A stretch of 64,000 nucleotides of DNA from Globodera rostochiensis (lineage: Eukaryota; Nematoda; Chromadorea; Rhabditida; Heteroderidae). The stretch is taken from NCBI GenBank assembly GCA_018350325.1, contig JAEVLN010000009.1, forward strand, positions 2,912,459 through 2,976,458. Direction: 5' to 3'. Shown here piece after piece: positions 40,961 through 52,496 of this stretch. Numbering within the stretch: position 1 is the stretch's first letter; each line of letters opens with the position of its first letter. The notes below the pieces were generated by a model, which was given only the letters and a program-made list of their open reading frames with translations, ran no database searches and was not told where the DNA came from. Both the position numbers and the translations under genes were made by a program.

Positions 40961-42135
40961 GTTTTAAGGATAAAATGTTTAAATCCGTGAATATAAAATA
41001 ATATTAAAAATTTGTTTTTCATATAAACTTTATGTACTTTATTTTGATATAAAATAATCAATTTAAAAATAAAATATACTTTTTTTAATTTTATATTTTT
41101 GATTGACTAAATTTTAAATGTAAAAACTTTAATTTAAAAAAAAAATGCGGCATCCCATTAAATTATACTTTTCTTTCTTTTGCATTTTGCGTCAGCTCCT
41201 AGATTTATGTGGCAAAATATTTAAAATATCTTTTACGGTACTTTTTTTTATATTTTTTAATGTTTTAAATTTATTTTTGTAGTGAATTTTATATTTGTAA
41301 ATCTATAATTAAATTCGCTCTTTTGTTACATTAATTTTTTTTAAACTTTAATTTTTTGTTCCATTAAAAAGCAATTCATTTATAGGCCTTCATTTTCTTA
41401 TTTTTAAAGGCCTTCAGAATTAAAAAATTAATCATTTTTAAAATTTATTTATTCAAAAATTTCAATTATCATTTAAAATAAAAATAATTAAATATTTTTG
41501 AATAAATTTTAATTTTTTGATTGCCGGCCTAGTTTTCAGTACAACTTTCCTATACATTTTCATTTTCCGTCGCTAAACTTTAATATTAAAAGTTTTTTGC
41601 ATTAATTAAAAGTAAATTCTTGATAGGCCGATATTATTACTTAAATTGTAGTTTTTTATTTATTATTAAATATTCATATCATTTTTAAATGTTGTCGATT
41701 TTGTTTGCGCCTCATTTAACAATTTAAATTAAGGTATTGCATTAAAAATTTGGTTTTTAGAAAATTTTTTATTATTGTCCAGTTTTGAATGCATTTTAAG
41801 TTACGGTTTTTTATTGAAATTAAACAATATTTAGCGTTTATTTTGCCAACTTTGTCGAGAAAACCAGCAAATGTAAAATAAAACTCAAAGCTGATTAAAG
41901 CATCAAAAGGACAATACATAAAGCTCAATATAAAGTTTAAATGAAATATTTTATAAAAATAAATTACAAAAGTGAAGTTTTTGATTCCATTTAATTCTTT
42001 TTATTAAGAATAAAATAAATTAAAAAATGTATAATAAATGGAAAAATTTGTTTTTGCACGTTTTATCAGTCTCTTCCAAATTTTCGAATTTGAATTTAAA
42101 CGTATGCCAATTTTGATATTTGCCTATAAATAATA
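40961..42135. other. A+T-rich DNA without gene signal
   Basis: Poly-A/T-rich. Three similar GGCC-containing patches (TATAGGCCTTCATTTTC, TTAAAGGCCTTCAG, GATAGGCCGATATT) occur at 41380-41630 and could be a weak degenerate repeat. The minus 70-codon ORF at 41716-41928 is A+T-driven. Confidence 0.5.
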
Positions 42136-42256
42136 ATGAATTATAATAGTTTCCTTGATTTTTTCTATTCGATTATTGACGAAGCATCACTGACACGACA
42201 TCGAAGAATAGCACGATTCGCTGATTATCATCGTCAGAATTGTCGTCCGAGAATTT
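42136..42256 (+). CDS. First coding exon, 40 codons, GTAAGT donor
   Basis: ATG opens MNYNSFLDFFYSIIDEASLT, RHRRIARFADYHRQNCRPRI, then a split codon and a perfect donor (GTAAGTAT). The second half is very basic and G+C-richer. Without splicing the frame stops seven codons later. The next strong acceptor (TAAATATTTTTCAG at 42404) would create a stop at the junction in this frame, so the true second exon lies elsewhere. A TATAAATA lies 11 bp before the ATG, probably by chance. Unknown protein. Confidence 0.45.
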
Positions 42257-42404
42257 GTAAGTATAACAAAAAGAATTGATATGGGCTGAAACAAACAAAT
42301 CAGTGAATGAATATTTGTTATATTTATTTTTGAAAAAGGGTTTTCCATTATCGACAAAAGAAACTTTTTTCTAGTTTATATTTTATACCTTAAATATTTT
42401 TCAG

Positions 42405-42517
42405 AAAAATTGGATATTTTTAATTTATTACTCCTTCTTTATTTTGAATATTTCGGGTTGCCAGAATGTTGGGCAATCAGTGATGTCAGAACCACATTTA
42501 GGCAACTTTGCCAGTGA
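42405..42517 (+). CDS. Candidate last exon
   Basis: The acceptor TTAAATATTTTTCAG is strong. After two bases the frame reads KLDIFNLLLLYFEYFGLPEC, WAISDVRTTFRQLCQ and TGA. It needs a preceding exon that ends with one base other than T, so it does not join 42136-42256. Unknown. Confidence 0.3.
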
Positions 42518-42773
42518 AAGCCGCCTTGTTTTTGATGCGTCGATCCAATGCAAAACTATTATTATGTAATTGTCTTTTCACTTTTAAACTATAATGGTAA
42601 AAAATTTAAAAAGGATTATTTAAACAATGATATTGAAAGTTAAATTCTTTAAAAAACATAGTATTCTTATTAAGTAAATATTTACACTATTGATTGCTAT
42701 ATGTAAGTTAAATAAGTAATAAAAGTTTGATTAGTATTTTTAATTAGTTAATTTTTAATTATTATATTTTCAT

Positions 42774-42959
42774 TCAACCTAGAATTAGATAGATTAAATA
42801 TCCTTGATAATTTATTTGGTTTTTCAATACTGGGTAAAATATTGCACGTTTTAATTGAATGTTCGCAAAACGGAGTTTCGTTTCGGATTTCCATATGTTC
42901 CATGGCCAGCTCGTGCTTGTGCGCGCGTCAGGTGTTGCAGCCACATTTTTCTTAGACAA
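42774..42959 (-). CDS. Open frame of 61 codons, ambiguous strand
   Basis: Minus: after TTGTCTAAG the frame reads KNVAATPDARTSTSWPWNIW, KSETKLRFANIQLKRAIFYP and on to TGA. Plus: TEFRFGFPYVPWPARACARV with a possible GTGTTG donor. The G+C-rich core is 42860-42945. Not recognised. Confidence 0.3.
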   Translation of the reverse strand: MSKKNVAATPDARTSTSWPWNIWKSETKLRFANIQLKRAIFYPVLKNQINYQGYLIYLILG

Positions 42960-43423
42960 TAACTTTTAAAATACATTTATTTGATCGCCGTCGTTGAATT
43001 CAATAAGAATTTATCCAAGATAAATTTTAGCAAGAGTATTTAGAATGAATGTCAAATTGTTTAGGTTTGCACAAACAAATTTTTTTAATATTTGTTGGGG
43101 TTGTAAGCCATATTTAATTTTAGTTTACTTTTACTTTTCAATTTTTTTTGGTACTCTAATATTTAATGAGAAGAAATATAATAAATTTGTTTTAATTTTA
43201 ATTTTAGCTAGTCACGCTTAATAACTTTGAAATGCAATTGAATTTTAGCGCTATAGAGATAACGATCATCTACCAGATCCTATAACACTTTTCAATTTCA
43301 ATGGGGCCAAATGTTGTTTTCTTTATAAAAAACCTTTAAATCATTGATAAATTTAATACTGAATTTAAAATTTTATTAAATAATGTAAATAAATTTACCT
43401 AGTTATAAAACTCCATGATATAA

Positions 43424-43618
43424 GTTTTAGTAACAATTTTGTTATATAATAATATTATTTTTAGAAATTATAAAATTTATTTATCATTTAAAAATTCTGT
43501 ATTCAAAATAACATTATTTAAAATATTTTATTTACACATTATTATTAAATTTAAATTATTTTTTGATTTTAAATAATTTACAATATAAATTATTTTAATA
43601 TTAATTTTGCAGCATTCT
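43424..43618 (+). repeat. Dispersed repeat F, copy 2
   Basis: Diverged direct copy of 30841-31057; ends TTTTGCAGCATTC here and TTTTGCTGCAATC there. Confidence 0.7.
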
Positions 43619-43740
43619 TTTTCGAATTTTTGAATGTTTGCCCCTTGCTCTATCGGATCGTCCGGTCGCACATGCAGGGCAGTCGTAAGATCGTCCTGGC
43701 GCAATGCAGGGTGGTCGTCGTCAGATCTTTGAAGACGCAT
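43528..43740 (-). CDS. ORF of 70 codons with ATG
   Basis: Minus: MRLQRSDDDHPALRQDDLTT, ALHVRPDDPIEQGANIQKFE, KECCKINIKIIYIVNYLKSK and on. Only the first 38 codons are G+C-rich; the rest lies in dispersed repeat F, so a true exon would end near QGANIQ. The plus strand after the TTTTGCAG acceptor is also open (NVCPLLYRIVRSHMQGSRKI). The Asp/Gln-rich N-terminus is unfamiliar. Confidence 0.3.
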   Translation of the reverse strand: MRLQRSDDDHPALRQDDLTTALHVRPDDPIEQGANIQKFEKECCKINIKIIYIVNYLKSKNNLNLIIMCK

Positions 43741-44915
43741 TAAAAAATTTAAGTTATTTTCTATTTTAATTGGGAAGAAATATGTTTCTCATATTTCTAC
43801 ACTATTTTTTTGTGTGGGGCTTTTATTAATGCAATTTTCATGTTGATGAGTTACAGACCGGAGAATATAACAAATTAGGTAATAAAAACAATTAAACTTA
43901 CATAAGTAAAAGACTGTATTACTGACGCCGTCATCTTTTATAATAATTATTAAAATATAACATTTCATTATATAAAATCAACTGCTTTTCATTTTAAACT
44001 GTTTTTAAATTATCTTAAAAAAATTAACATGTCTTTTAATAGCAACTTAAATGAACTTTTCAATGCGTTAACTATAGATCATTTAGTTCATTGGATTAAT
44101 TTGCTAATTATACAAGATTTGAAATGAGACTGTGCTCAGCTAAAATGAATATGAAGAATACATAATGATAATAAACATCGGGAAATAATCTGCTAAGTAA
44201 AACAACTTTGAGATATAAAGAAAATGGGATTCAAATATGCATAAAAAATATTAAACATTTCTTGTTAGAGTCAATAATAATAAGCGCCGCCGAGAATAAA
44301 TTTCAAACATTACTACCACACACACATAATTCCGCGTTTTTCTTAAAATAAATTAATTATTATATACCTTTATCTGTTAACGCGACAAAATAATAAGCAC
44401 GATTGATGCATAAAATTAAAACCTGAAATAAAAATCAACAACATAATTGTTATACTCATTCCCTATTATGCTAGCTATAAATGTTTTATCATTAAATATG
44501 ATTAATAAAAAATATGGAGAATTAATATTATTTTTAAATCTTGTTTTTTTTAATTTTTAATAACCAAATATGTTTAGGTGAATTCATTAAATCACTGCTT
44601 TTTTATTAAATTTCACCTTGTTACTTTTAAAAAACTTTTGATATTTATAGTGTTACCTATATTTTTCATTTAGGTAGCTTATTATGATTTAAGGCTTATT
44701 TACTTAATATTAGTAATTTCTTTGTAAATTTTATGAAACAATCAATTTTTCCTAAACAAACATTTGTTACTCTGACACAAAATTGATTGTTAATAATCGG
44801 CAAAAATTATTGATTTGGAAACAACAATTTTATTTTGTTAATTTAATATAATATATCATTTTTTATTCTGATACATATTGACACAGCTTTGTTCGTGGCA
44901 ATTTTGTTAAGTTCA

Positions 44916-45059
44916 CTATTTGATTTGATTTTGGCAGATCCAAGGGCTCAGGTTATTCCTCCTACTCCAATGATTTATTTCTCTTTTAAGAATCCGAGTA
45001 AATGTTGTCCCAGTTCTTTTGACTTTCGAGGCAGCCTCGTCACAGTATTTTTTTACCAT
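44916..45059 (-). CDS. 47-codon ORF in unit, copy 1
   Basis: Complete minus frame: MVKKYCDEAASKVKRTGTTF, TRILKREINHWSRRNNLSPW, ICQNQIK, TAG. It is basic and has no hydrophobic stretch. The plus strand over the same bases is also open for 64 codons with a secretory-like start (LFVAILLSSLFDLILADPRA, QVIPPTPMIYFSFKNPSKCC) and a GTATTT donor. Three of the few substitutions between copies fall in or beside this ORF. Copies lie at 52497-52640 and 60067-60210. Confidence 0.35.
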   Translation of the reverse strand: MVKKYCDEAASKVKRTGTTFTRILKREINHWSRRNNLSPWICQNQIK

Positions 45060-45352
45060 TTTTAAATAATAGATCAATTTTTCTAACATTATAAAAAATT
45101 CTATAAATTTAGAATATAAAGTTTTTTGTAGTTTTTCAATATAAATTTTAGAACTTGTTTTTTAAAGCATAAATAAATACAATAAAATATTAGTGGCAGT
45201 GTTAATAAATAAGGGTGTTCGTTTCTGCCCGTTTAAATTTTTCACTCAAAAACCCCTAGAAGAGTATTGATCATTTTTAATAATCATTTTAAAATATCTA
45301 GAGTTAATTTTTATATAATTTTTAAATTATTTATTTTTTATAAACTTCCAAT

Positions 45353-45583
45353 TTGTTTCATTTTAATACAAAGTTTGTTACTTGCATTACTAATATCTTT
45401 TTTGGTGATTTGGCAAATCTGTGTCTTTCCATCTGCCAGCTGACCATTTTTCTATATCCAACCTTTATTTATATAGCATTTTGTCTTTTCAAAAACCGGA
45501 ATCGGGATTACCAGGGATTGACAATGTGGGGCAAAATCTATTTATCCATGTATAAAAAACCATTTATATATTTGAAATCATAA
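45353..45583 (+). CDS. Hydrophobic exon candidate, copy 1
   Basis: A 76-codon frame without ATG. A good acceptor (GTGTCTTTCCATCTGCCAG) inside it could start an exon at LTIFLYPTFIYIAFCLFKNR, NRDYQGLTMWGKIYLSMYKK. One membrane helix then a basic loop is the visible pattern. Copies are at 52934-53164 and 60501-60752; in copy 3 an inserted T changes the last codons. A polytopic membrane protein such as a receptor is possible but unproven. Confidence 0.35.
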   Translation: MFHFNTKFVTCITNIFFGDLANLCLSICQLTIFLYPTFIYIAFCLFKNRNRDYQGLTMWGKIYLSMYKKPFIYLKS

Positions 45584-46297
45584 ATATAATTCATTATAGA
45601 TAAGTCCATCTTTTCTTGAATACATTAAAATATAAAAAAATTCATATATTTTCAAAAATAACCTTAATTGTGATAATATTATAATAATAAAAATAAATTT
45701 ATTAATGTAAGCCAAAAATATTTAGATGAATTCTAGATGTAAACCAAATGTTAATAAAAAACTGGTCAACAAAATTTGTTCAAACTGAATTGCATGATTG
45801 AAGTCAGTAAACTTTTGTGGTTTAGTAATTTAATACGATAACTTATTGATTTATTTGACCTTTTATTAATCAAATTTATTTTTAATAGCAAAAATTTTGC
45901 TTGATTGCGTCATTTTTTTAAAATTATTCTTTTATTAGTTTTTAATTCGTCAGACATGAAGTTACTTATTGCTTTTGAGCTAAAATATTACGCTCTACAA
46001 CTGACTCTTCTTATACTGATTTGCTCCGGCATTTTTATAATAAGATGATTGACAACGTATAATAATTTTAAATATGGTCAGATGGCCATAAATTAAACGT
46101 TTTTTTATTAAATAATACGAAATTAATAGTAATGATCATGAATTATCAAAATACGGTGCCAAAAAACATCATATTTGCATTGTTTTATTCATTTACCTAA
46201 CAACTCGCAATATGAATACTTTAATTATTTATCGTGAATGTATTAATACTTTAAATTAGTATTTTTTAAATATTTATTATATTTTACCGCTGATTAA

Positions 46298-46549
46298 TTG
46301 TGCGCAATATTCGATATGCAGAAATTGTTCACTTTAGTTTATTTATATTTTAGAAACCCAATTTCACTAATGCGTTATATTTTCGAAATAATTAGAAACA
46401 AAGAATGCCAAAAATGTCGACTCTCTTTTGTGGCGGTGTATTATCATTATTTAAAAATTAACAACTTCCACAGCTCATTTTGGCAGATGTATGAAGTAAA
46501 TTATATTTTGTTAGATCAGAATTCCGGTCATGTCTTTTTTAGTGGTTAG
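46298..46549 (+). CDS. 83-codon frame with CxxC, copy 1
   Basis: Internal ATG at codon 7 (MQKLFTLVYLYFRNPISLMR). A strong acceptor (TTTATTTATATTTTAG) would start an exon at NPISLMRYIFEIIRNKECQK, CRLSFVAVYYHYLKINNFHS, SFWQMYE, which ends in phase 0 at a GTAAAT. It is the most protein-like stretch of the unit, with a CQKC pair and paired aromatic residues. It may join the exon at 47662 in phase. Identical copy at 53879-54130. Confidence 0.4.
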   Translation: MCAIFDMQKLFTLVYLYFRNPISLMRYIFEIIRNKECQKCRLSFVAVYYHYLKINNFHSSFWQMYEVNYILLDQNSGHVFFSG

Positions 46550-46861
46550 TTGTTTTTTCACTTATATTTAAATAAAAGTAAATTAGTAATCTTACTGAAT
46601 ATATTATATTTTAATAGTTTTAAAGCCCATTTTTAGAAGTAATCATTTAAAATTTTTTATTATATTTAAAATTTTTATTTAACTTTTAGCTATTTTATTT
46701 ATTACCATATTTAGCGTATCTGCATTTTAATAAGCAGTTTAATCAATTGATTTTATATTCGATAGTATGCTAATTACTATGTTTAATAAACTTATAATTT
46801 TCTGAAACGAATGTTCCAGAAAAAAATGAATTGAATTGTATTATTTATATTCTTGTTTTAG

Positions 46862-47075
46862 TATACTCCAGTTTTGTCTACATAAACCAGTACATGCTTA
46901 GACCGGCCTATCGTGATTGAGTAGATTGAATTGTGCTACCCATGTCTTGACCCTCTCCATCTGTCGCCTTCATTAAGGAGGTATATCCAATTTTGTAGCG
47001 ATTCAGAAAATCGAAGTACGAAGTCGTCATTTATACCTGTATTTGTTCTTTTTTTGATTATTTATTTTCGTTAAA
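46862..47075 (+). other. Exon-like segment in unit, copy 1
   Basis: The acceptor TATATTCTTGTTTTAG leads to YSSFVYINQYMLRPAYRD and TGA. After a shift, a 49-codon frame follows (IELCYPCLDPLHLSPSLRRY, IQFCSDSENRSTKSSFIPVF). A GTATAT donor occurs after SPSLRR. Same in copy 2 at 54431-54644. The two frames could be alternative ends of one gene. Confidence 0.3.
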
Positions 47076-47661
47076 TAATTTAGTAGTTTCAGCATTTTCT
47101 TGATTAGTAATCGTATGTCACAAACATCAAAGTAATTATAGTTTAATATATATATGAGCATCGTTAAAAACGTTGATTGAAAAGATTCAACGTTTTATTT
47201 TAAAAATAATTTTTTTAAAAATTTAATAGTTAGTTGTTATATTGTAGATAACGTATTTTTATCAAATTTGGGTTTCAGTTTAATTGTATACGATTTAAAA
47301 TAATAATTTTTTATGAGCAGAGGAAAAATTCGGTAGCGCATTAAACGTTCCCAAATTAAACCAGAGTGGGTCCATTCAATTCTATAGAATGCAAATTAAA
47401 AAACTTTTTCGATTTATAGTAATTACCGTTTTTGGATGATTTTTGCATTTTTTCTTGCAAATCATATGTTGACTATTTGCGTTAGTTCGGTAAATTTTAA
47501 TTTTTAATTATTAAATTGATTAACAGATAGTTTAGAATTTGTAATCTGAGTTTGCATTTATTTACGTTTACTGTAATTTGAAACAATATTGTGCCGCTTA
47601 AATTTATTTAAAATTTTAATGCTTATTATATAATGGTTTTTATTTTTATGTTTTTTTTTAG

Positions 47662-47796
47662 CAAAGTCTTAGTGTCATGGTTTGGGTGTTCTTTTTATCT
47701 AGTATTCTGAGTTTTCAACTAGTTGATTCAGTTGAGAAAAATTTATACCAATATCAATTCATCTTGTTTATTTCCATTAGCATGGTCATAATTTAA
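47662..47796 (+). CDS. Candidate last exon of unit gene, copy 1
   Basis: A strong acceptor (TTTATGTTTTTTTTTAG) precedes 44 codons to TAA: QSLSVMVWVFFLSSILSFQL, VDSVEKNLYQYQFILFISIS, MVII. Two hydrophobic helices are separated by a charged loop. Phase 0 fits the end of the 46298 exon. Copy 2 equivalent is 55240-55374. Confidence 0.4.
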   Translation, partial: QSLSVMVWVFFLSSILSFQLVDSVEKNLYQYQFILFISISMVII

Positions 47797-48647
47797 TTCG
47801 TGAGATATTTTGACAAATGAAATATGCAAATTTGTATTCTTCAAAAATTAAATATTCAAATTGCCTTTTAGAGTTTATTAGCAAATGGATATACCGCTTC
47901 TCTAACCATCCCGCAAGAATTTTTTAAATGTATCTGATTTTAAAAGCTTTGATAAAAGATAATGATGATCTTGTAAACCGTTATACTAAAAATGTTATAA
48001 CTTTTATTAAATTAAATTAATTAATTCTTATGCAATTTCTTATGTGACTAGCGGAAAATTGAAAAAATTATAAAATTCTTACAAAAGAACACCTAAAAAA
48101 TATTTTTACAACAATTGTACTTGATATAAAAATAAATACACCGCAATGCCTAAATAAACAGGAGTCAATATGATACTGCCTTTAAGCTGGCTATATATTT
48201 GATCAAATAGATAAGTCGAGAATATTAACAATTAAAACGCTTTGATTTTGTGCAGTTGTGCATAAAATTCTATTGATCAATTTATTAGTTAAAAATTATT
48301 AAATTAACGCTTAAAAAGCAAAATCAAAAAAATACTTCAAAAAATACCATATAAAATATTTGTATCTCTAATATTTTTATTCTATAACATAAAGCGTTAA
48401 AAATGCCATTGCCACTCTTTGTGCAAGTATCTCATAGAAATGCAATATATAACAACGAAAAACAGATCATTTAAGTTTTATTTTTGTGGTTCAGCTCTAT
48501 TTTAGGCTGCCAAATATTGAGTTTTTAAATTTATTCGTTGATATGCAGTAAATAAGTTTATTTATAAGAGCTAATTTTAGTTTTATTAATAATATACAGA
48601 ATAGCATTATGGTAATCATTTTATGAAATACCGTAGAAGCTCGTCAC

Positions 48648-48800
48648 ATGTCATCGCCGTCCCCTACACTTTGTGTGAAGAACTTTTTTTTAGCTGCCTT
48701 TCCACATAAAATCTTAGCAGCGAATCTATTAATAACTTATATTACAACTGCTTTGAATTATTTATTTGAATTAATTTTACCCCATAATTACGGACCATAA
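48648..48800 (+). CDS. 50-codon ORF with ATG, copy 1
   Basis: MSSPSPTLCVKNFFLAAFPH, KILAANLLITYITTALNYLF, ELILPHNYGP, TAA. A CTTTTTTTTAG acceptor inside the frame could start an exon at AFPHKILA. The helix ANLLITYITTALNYLFELI carries a TY pair in its middle, a feature of the last helix of insect-type gustatory receptors, but this is weak evidence. Copy 2 equivalent is 56223-56375. It lies next to the part related to 39985-40130. Confidence 0.35.
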   Translation: MSSPSPTLCVKNFFLAAFPHKILAANLLITYITTALNYLFELILPHNYGP

Positions 48801-49257
48801 ATAACATAAATAACATAAATAAATTTGTTTTGGATTTTATTTTGATTCTGTTTATACATTTTTTCTTCAAGAATTAAGGTTGAGAACTAAATGGTTCATA
48901 ACTCTAAATTTACTATTTTATATAAACAAAAAGTAAATTTTATATTAATTTTAATTATTTAATAATTATAGGTTTTAAAGTTGCAGCCGAACTTGTTGGT
49001 TGCAGATTGCTTCTTCTAATTAAATTTTATATATTTTTTTATAAATGCGCCGGGTAAAATATAGTTTTTAATATTTGTTCACTCCTTTTTACACCTGCTT
49101 AATTTTTGAAAAAGTTTGAAGAATGTATTTTTATAAAACATTTATTGCATTGCTCTTCTCGAGCTCTCACAAATCATTGCCAACGAGCCTAATTTTTGTT
49201 TGTTAATTTTTGAATGCATTAATAGATTACTTTATCTCGACAAATCACTTTGACTAG

Positions 49258-49485
49258 CTACGTCGCTTTTTATCTAATACAAAGTGGAATTACTTGTACA
49301 CTAAAAAACAATTTATTTTTTGTTCAGTCCAGATTCTTACAATAATCATTTTGAATTCTTCATTAATTTATAGATGCTTTATATTAATACATCTCACTTT
49401 AGATAAAAATTTGTTACTTTATTTATATATTGCTGTTATAGTTTGCGAATATTTTATCTTAGTTTTTGGCGTAAGGCGTTTTTGA
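49258..49485 (+). CDS. 75-codon hydrophobic frame, copy 1
   Basis: LRRFLSNTKWNYLYTKKQFI, FCSVQILTIIILNSSLIYRC, FILIHLTLDKNLLLYLYIAV, IVCEYFILVFG, then GTAAGG, a good donor. Two or three membrane helices are visible. No ATG. It could be an internal exon of a polytopic membrane protein. Identical in copy 2 (56824-57051). The composition is also what chance gives in T-rich DNA. Confidence 0.3.
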   Translation, partial: LRRFLSNTKWNYLYTKKQFIFCSVQILTIIILNSSLIYRCFILIHLTLDKNLLLYLYIAVIVCEYFILVFGVRRF

Positions 49486-52400
49486 TTACATTTTTTGCGC
49501 ATGTATAGTTTTTTAATTAATTTTTTTTAAAAATTTGAAATTTTAATTCATGTTGGTAATTATTTAAAAAAAATAGAAGTTGTATCTTTTGTTTTTAAAC
49601 AACATTTTTGCTTTTTTGACAACTTTTCTTTCGACTGTTAGTTTAAGTATTACTTTTGTTATCTGTCTGTGTCTGCATTCATTTTTCTTAATTTAGGAAA
49701 TATTAAAATTCTAAAAAGTTTACCAAAAATCTAAATTTTCAAAAAAAAAAGTTTAAGATAAATGCAATAAAAATATTCCTTTAAAATCAAATTTTTTGGG
49801 GAACAATTCTTTAAGAAAAATGAAAAACAAGCACCACTAAAAATCGATCCTTTTTCTCAATAATGCAAAAAATGCACACCTAAAATCGAATTTATTTTGA
49901 ATCAGCCCCCCCCCCAGATTCCTGGGCACGCCTTGACCGTCGAAAGGTTTGCATTACATTGATTAAAATATATGTTTTTATAACTTTGTTATTTGACAAT
50001 GCTTACATTAATATTACCGCGTATTATTCGCCCCTTTGTATTTATTTCTTGATTCATCTGTTGTAATTAAATGTAATCGTTAATGTTTTGATTTTTTTAT
50101 AACAATCTTTTATTTTTCAATGTTTACCCGTTTTTTCAAAGGTTTCCACAATTTTTATTAAGCATTTATAATAATTGTATTAATAATTTATTAAAAGTTC
50201 ATAATTACGAATTTTTTTGTTTGGTTACGTCCCTCCCTTTACGGTATGTCAAAAGAAACATAACGAATTGCTTCATTATTATGATTAATTAATGTGATAT
50301 TTATACTATCACGTTTGGTAAGCATTATTATAATTATAGTACATATGGTAGTCGAAGCATTGGTCGAAAAATTAAGCTTTTTATTTTAGTTCTGAATTTT
50401 ATAAGTATACTTTAAAAATTTGAATATTTATTAAAACTTTTTCGGATTCTAAAGTATTATTTAAGCAATCAAAACTATTATTGAGTTTTATGGTGTTGTG
50501 CCGCATTCAGGTGCTGTATTAGCTTAATTAGTGTACAAACACATAAAAAAAGTAAAGTTTTATTATCTTATTTTTTATCGAATTTTCATTATTTAATTAC
50601 AACAAATTAAATTAAATTTTATTGAATGTTTAACTATTTTACAAAATAAAAAACAAATATTATTTTCCTCCATTTGATATCTTTAATCGTGTTTAGCTAT
50701 TTTTAAGTGCTTATTAATTGCAATTATTTATTTAATAATCAGAATAAATATATTAGTTTTAAGGTAAGCGATGGAACGTAATTATAATAAAAATAATTTT
50801 TAGTAATAAATGTCAAAAAACAGTTTAATTTAGTTTAACTGTTGCTAAGCAAACGTTGTTTTGACTAATTAATCTTTGTTTAGGTTGAGTTTATGAATAA
50901 ATTATTATTCTTTGAATATATTTTAGTTACTTGATTTATTTAAAGTTTTTAATTAGTAATATTTAATTTCGTTGTAATTACTTTTTGGGAATGTATAAAA
51001 ATAGAAATGTATGAATTTTTTGTTTTTAACTCTATTTAATTCTTTTTGTTCTTGTTAAGTGTATTGTTCAATATTATTTACTTTATTGCACATGTAAATA
51101 AATATTCGTTATTTACTTTCACACAATCTTTGCAATAGGGGGAACTTGGCATTTTTATTTACCATTAAAATTTTATTTATATTTTGTTAGATTTTGAATT
51201 TTTTTACCAATTTTATTTTTAACCATTTTTGTTCCATTTATTTATTATTAATTGAAACCTAAAATAATTAGCTTTTTTTTGCCACATTTTATTTGTTGCG
51301 CCTTTCTTTTAGCTTTGAAAAAATGAATACATATTCCAATCACTATTTTTAAATAATTCATATTTTATAAAAATTTTAAAACCTGCTAATAATATTTAAT
51401 TTACACCCTCAAAGATATTTAATTCGGAAGATTCGCAAAAAATAGCCTCGTAAAAGCAATGTGATCAGAACATTAAAACTAATACTTATTATACACGTAT
51501 TCAAATTAGATCAGAGATACCTTAAATTATTTGTAACATGTGAGAAACTAAATATAAACAAATAAATTATACTCGAAGTGAGTAACCATTAGCCGCGCCC
51601 ATGAATACGACGTCCGAAAACTGCGGTTTGTACTTTGTACGCCACCACACGACTCAAAGTTTGACGGACCATCCATCAAGTCTTTGAAACTAATACAAGA
51701 TTGAAATGAGACTGTGCTCAGCTAAAATGAATATGAAGAATACATAATGATAATAAACATCGGGAAATAATCTGCTAAGTAAAACAACTTTGAGATATAA
51801 AGAAAATGGGATACAAATATGCATAAAAAAATTAAACATTTCTTGTTAGAGTCAATAATAATAAGCGCCGCCGAGAATAAATTTCAAACATTACTACCAC
51901 ACACACATAATTCCGCGTTTTTCTTAAAATAAATTAATTATTATATACCTTTATCTGTTAACGCGACAAAATAATAAGCACGATTGATGCATAAAATTAA
52001 AACCTGAAATAAAAATCAACAACATAATTGTTATACTCATTCCCTATTATGCTAGCTATAAATGTTTTATCATTAAATATGATTAATAAAAAATATGGAG
52101 AATTAATATTATTTTTAAATCTTGTTTTTTTTAATTTTTAATAACCAAATATGTTTAGGTGAATTCATTAAATCACTGCTTTTTTATTAAATTTCACCTT
52201 GTTACTTTTAAAAAACTTTTGATATTTATAGTGTTACCTATATTTTTCATTTAGGTAGCTTATTATGATTTAAGGCTTATTTACTTAATATTAGTAATTT
52301 CTTTGTAAATTTTATGAAACAATCAATTTTTCCTAAACAAACATTTGTTACTCTGACACAAAATTGATTGTTAATAATCGGCAAAAATTATTGATTTGGA

Positions 52401-52496
52401 AACAACAATTTTATTTTGTTAATTTAATATAATATATCATTTTTTATTCTGATACATATTGATACAGCTTTGTTCGTGGCAATTTTGTTAAGTTTA

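Larger units (their letters stand above)
44111..51693 (+). repeat. 7.57-kb tandem unit, copy 1
   Basis: Full copy. It begins TACAAGATTTGAAATGAG and ends with a G+C-rich segment (CCGCGCCCATGAATACG, 51594-51690) that abuts copy 2. The sequence left of 44111 does not match the end of the unit, so this is the true left border of the array. It contains the exon candidates listed below and one short GGCGCC-family piece. Confidence 0.95.
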
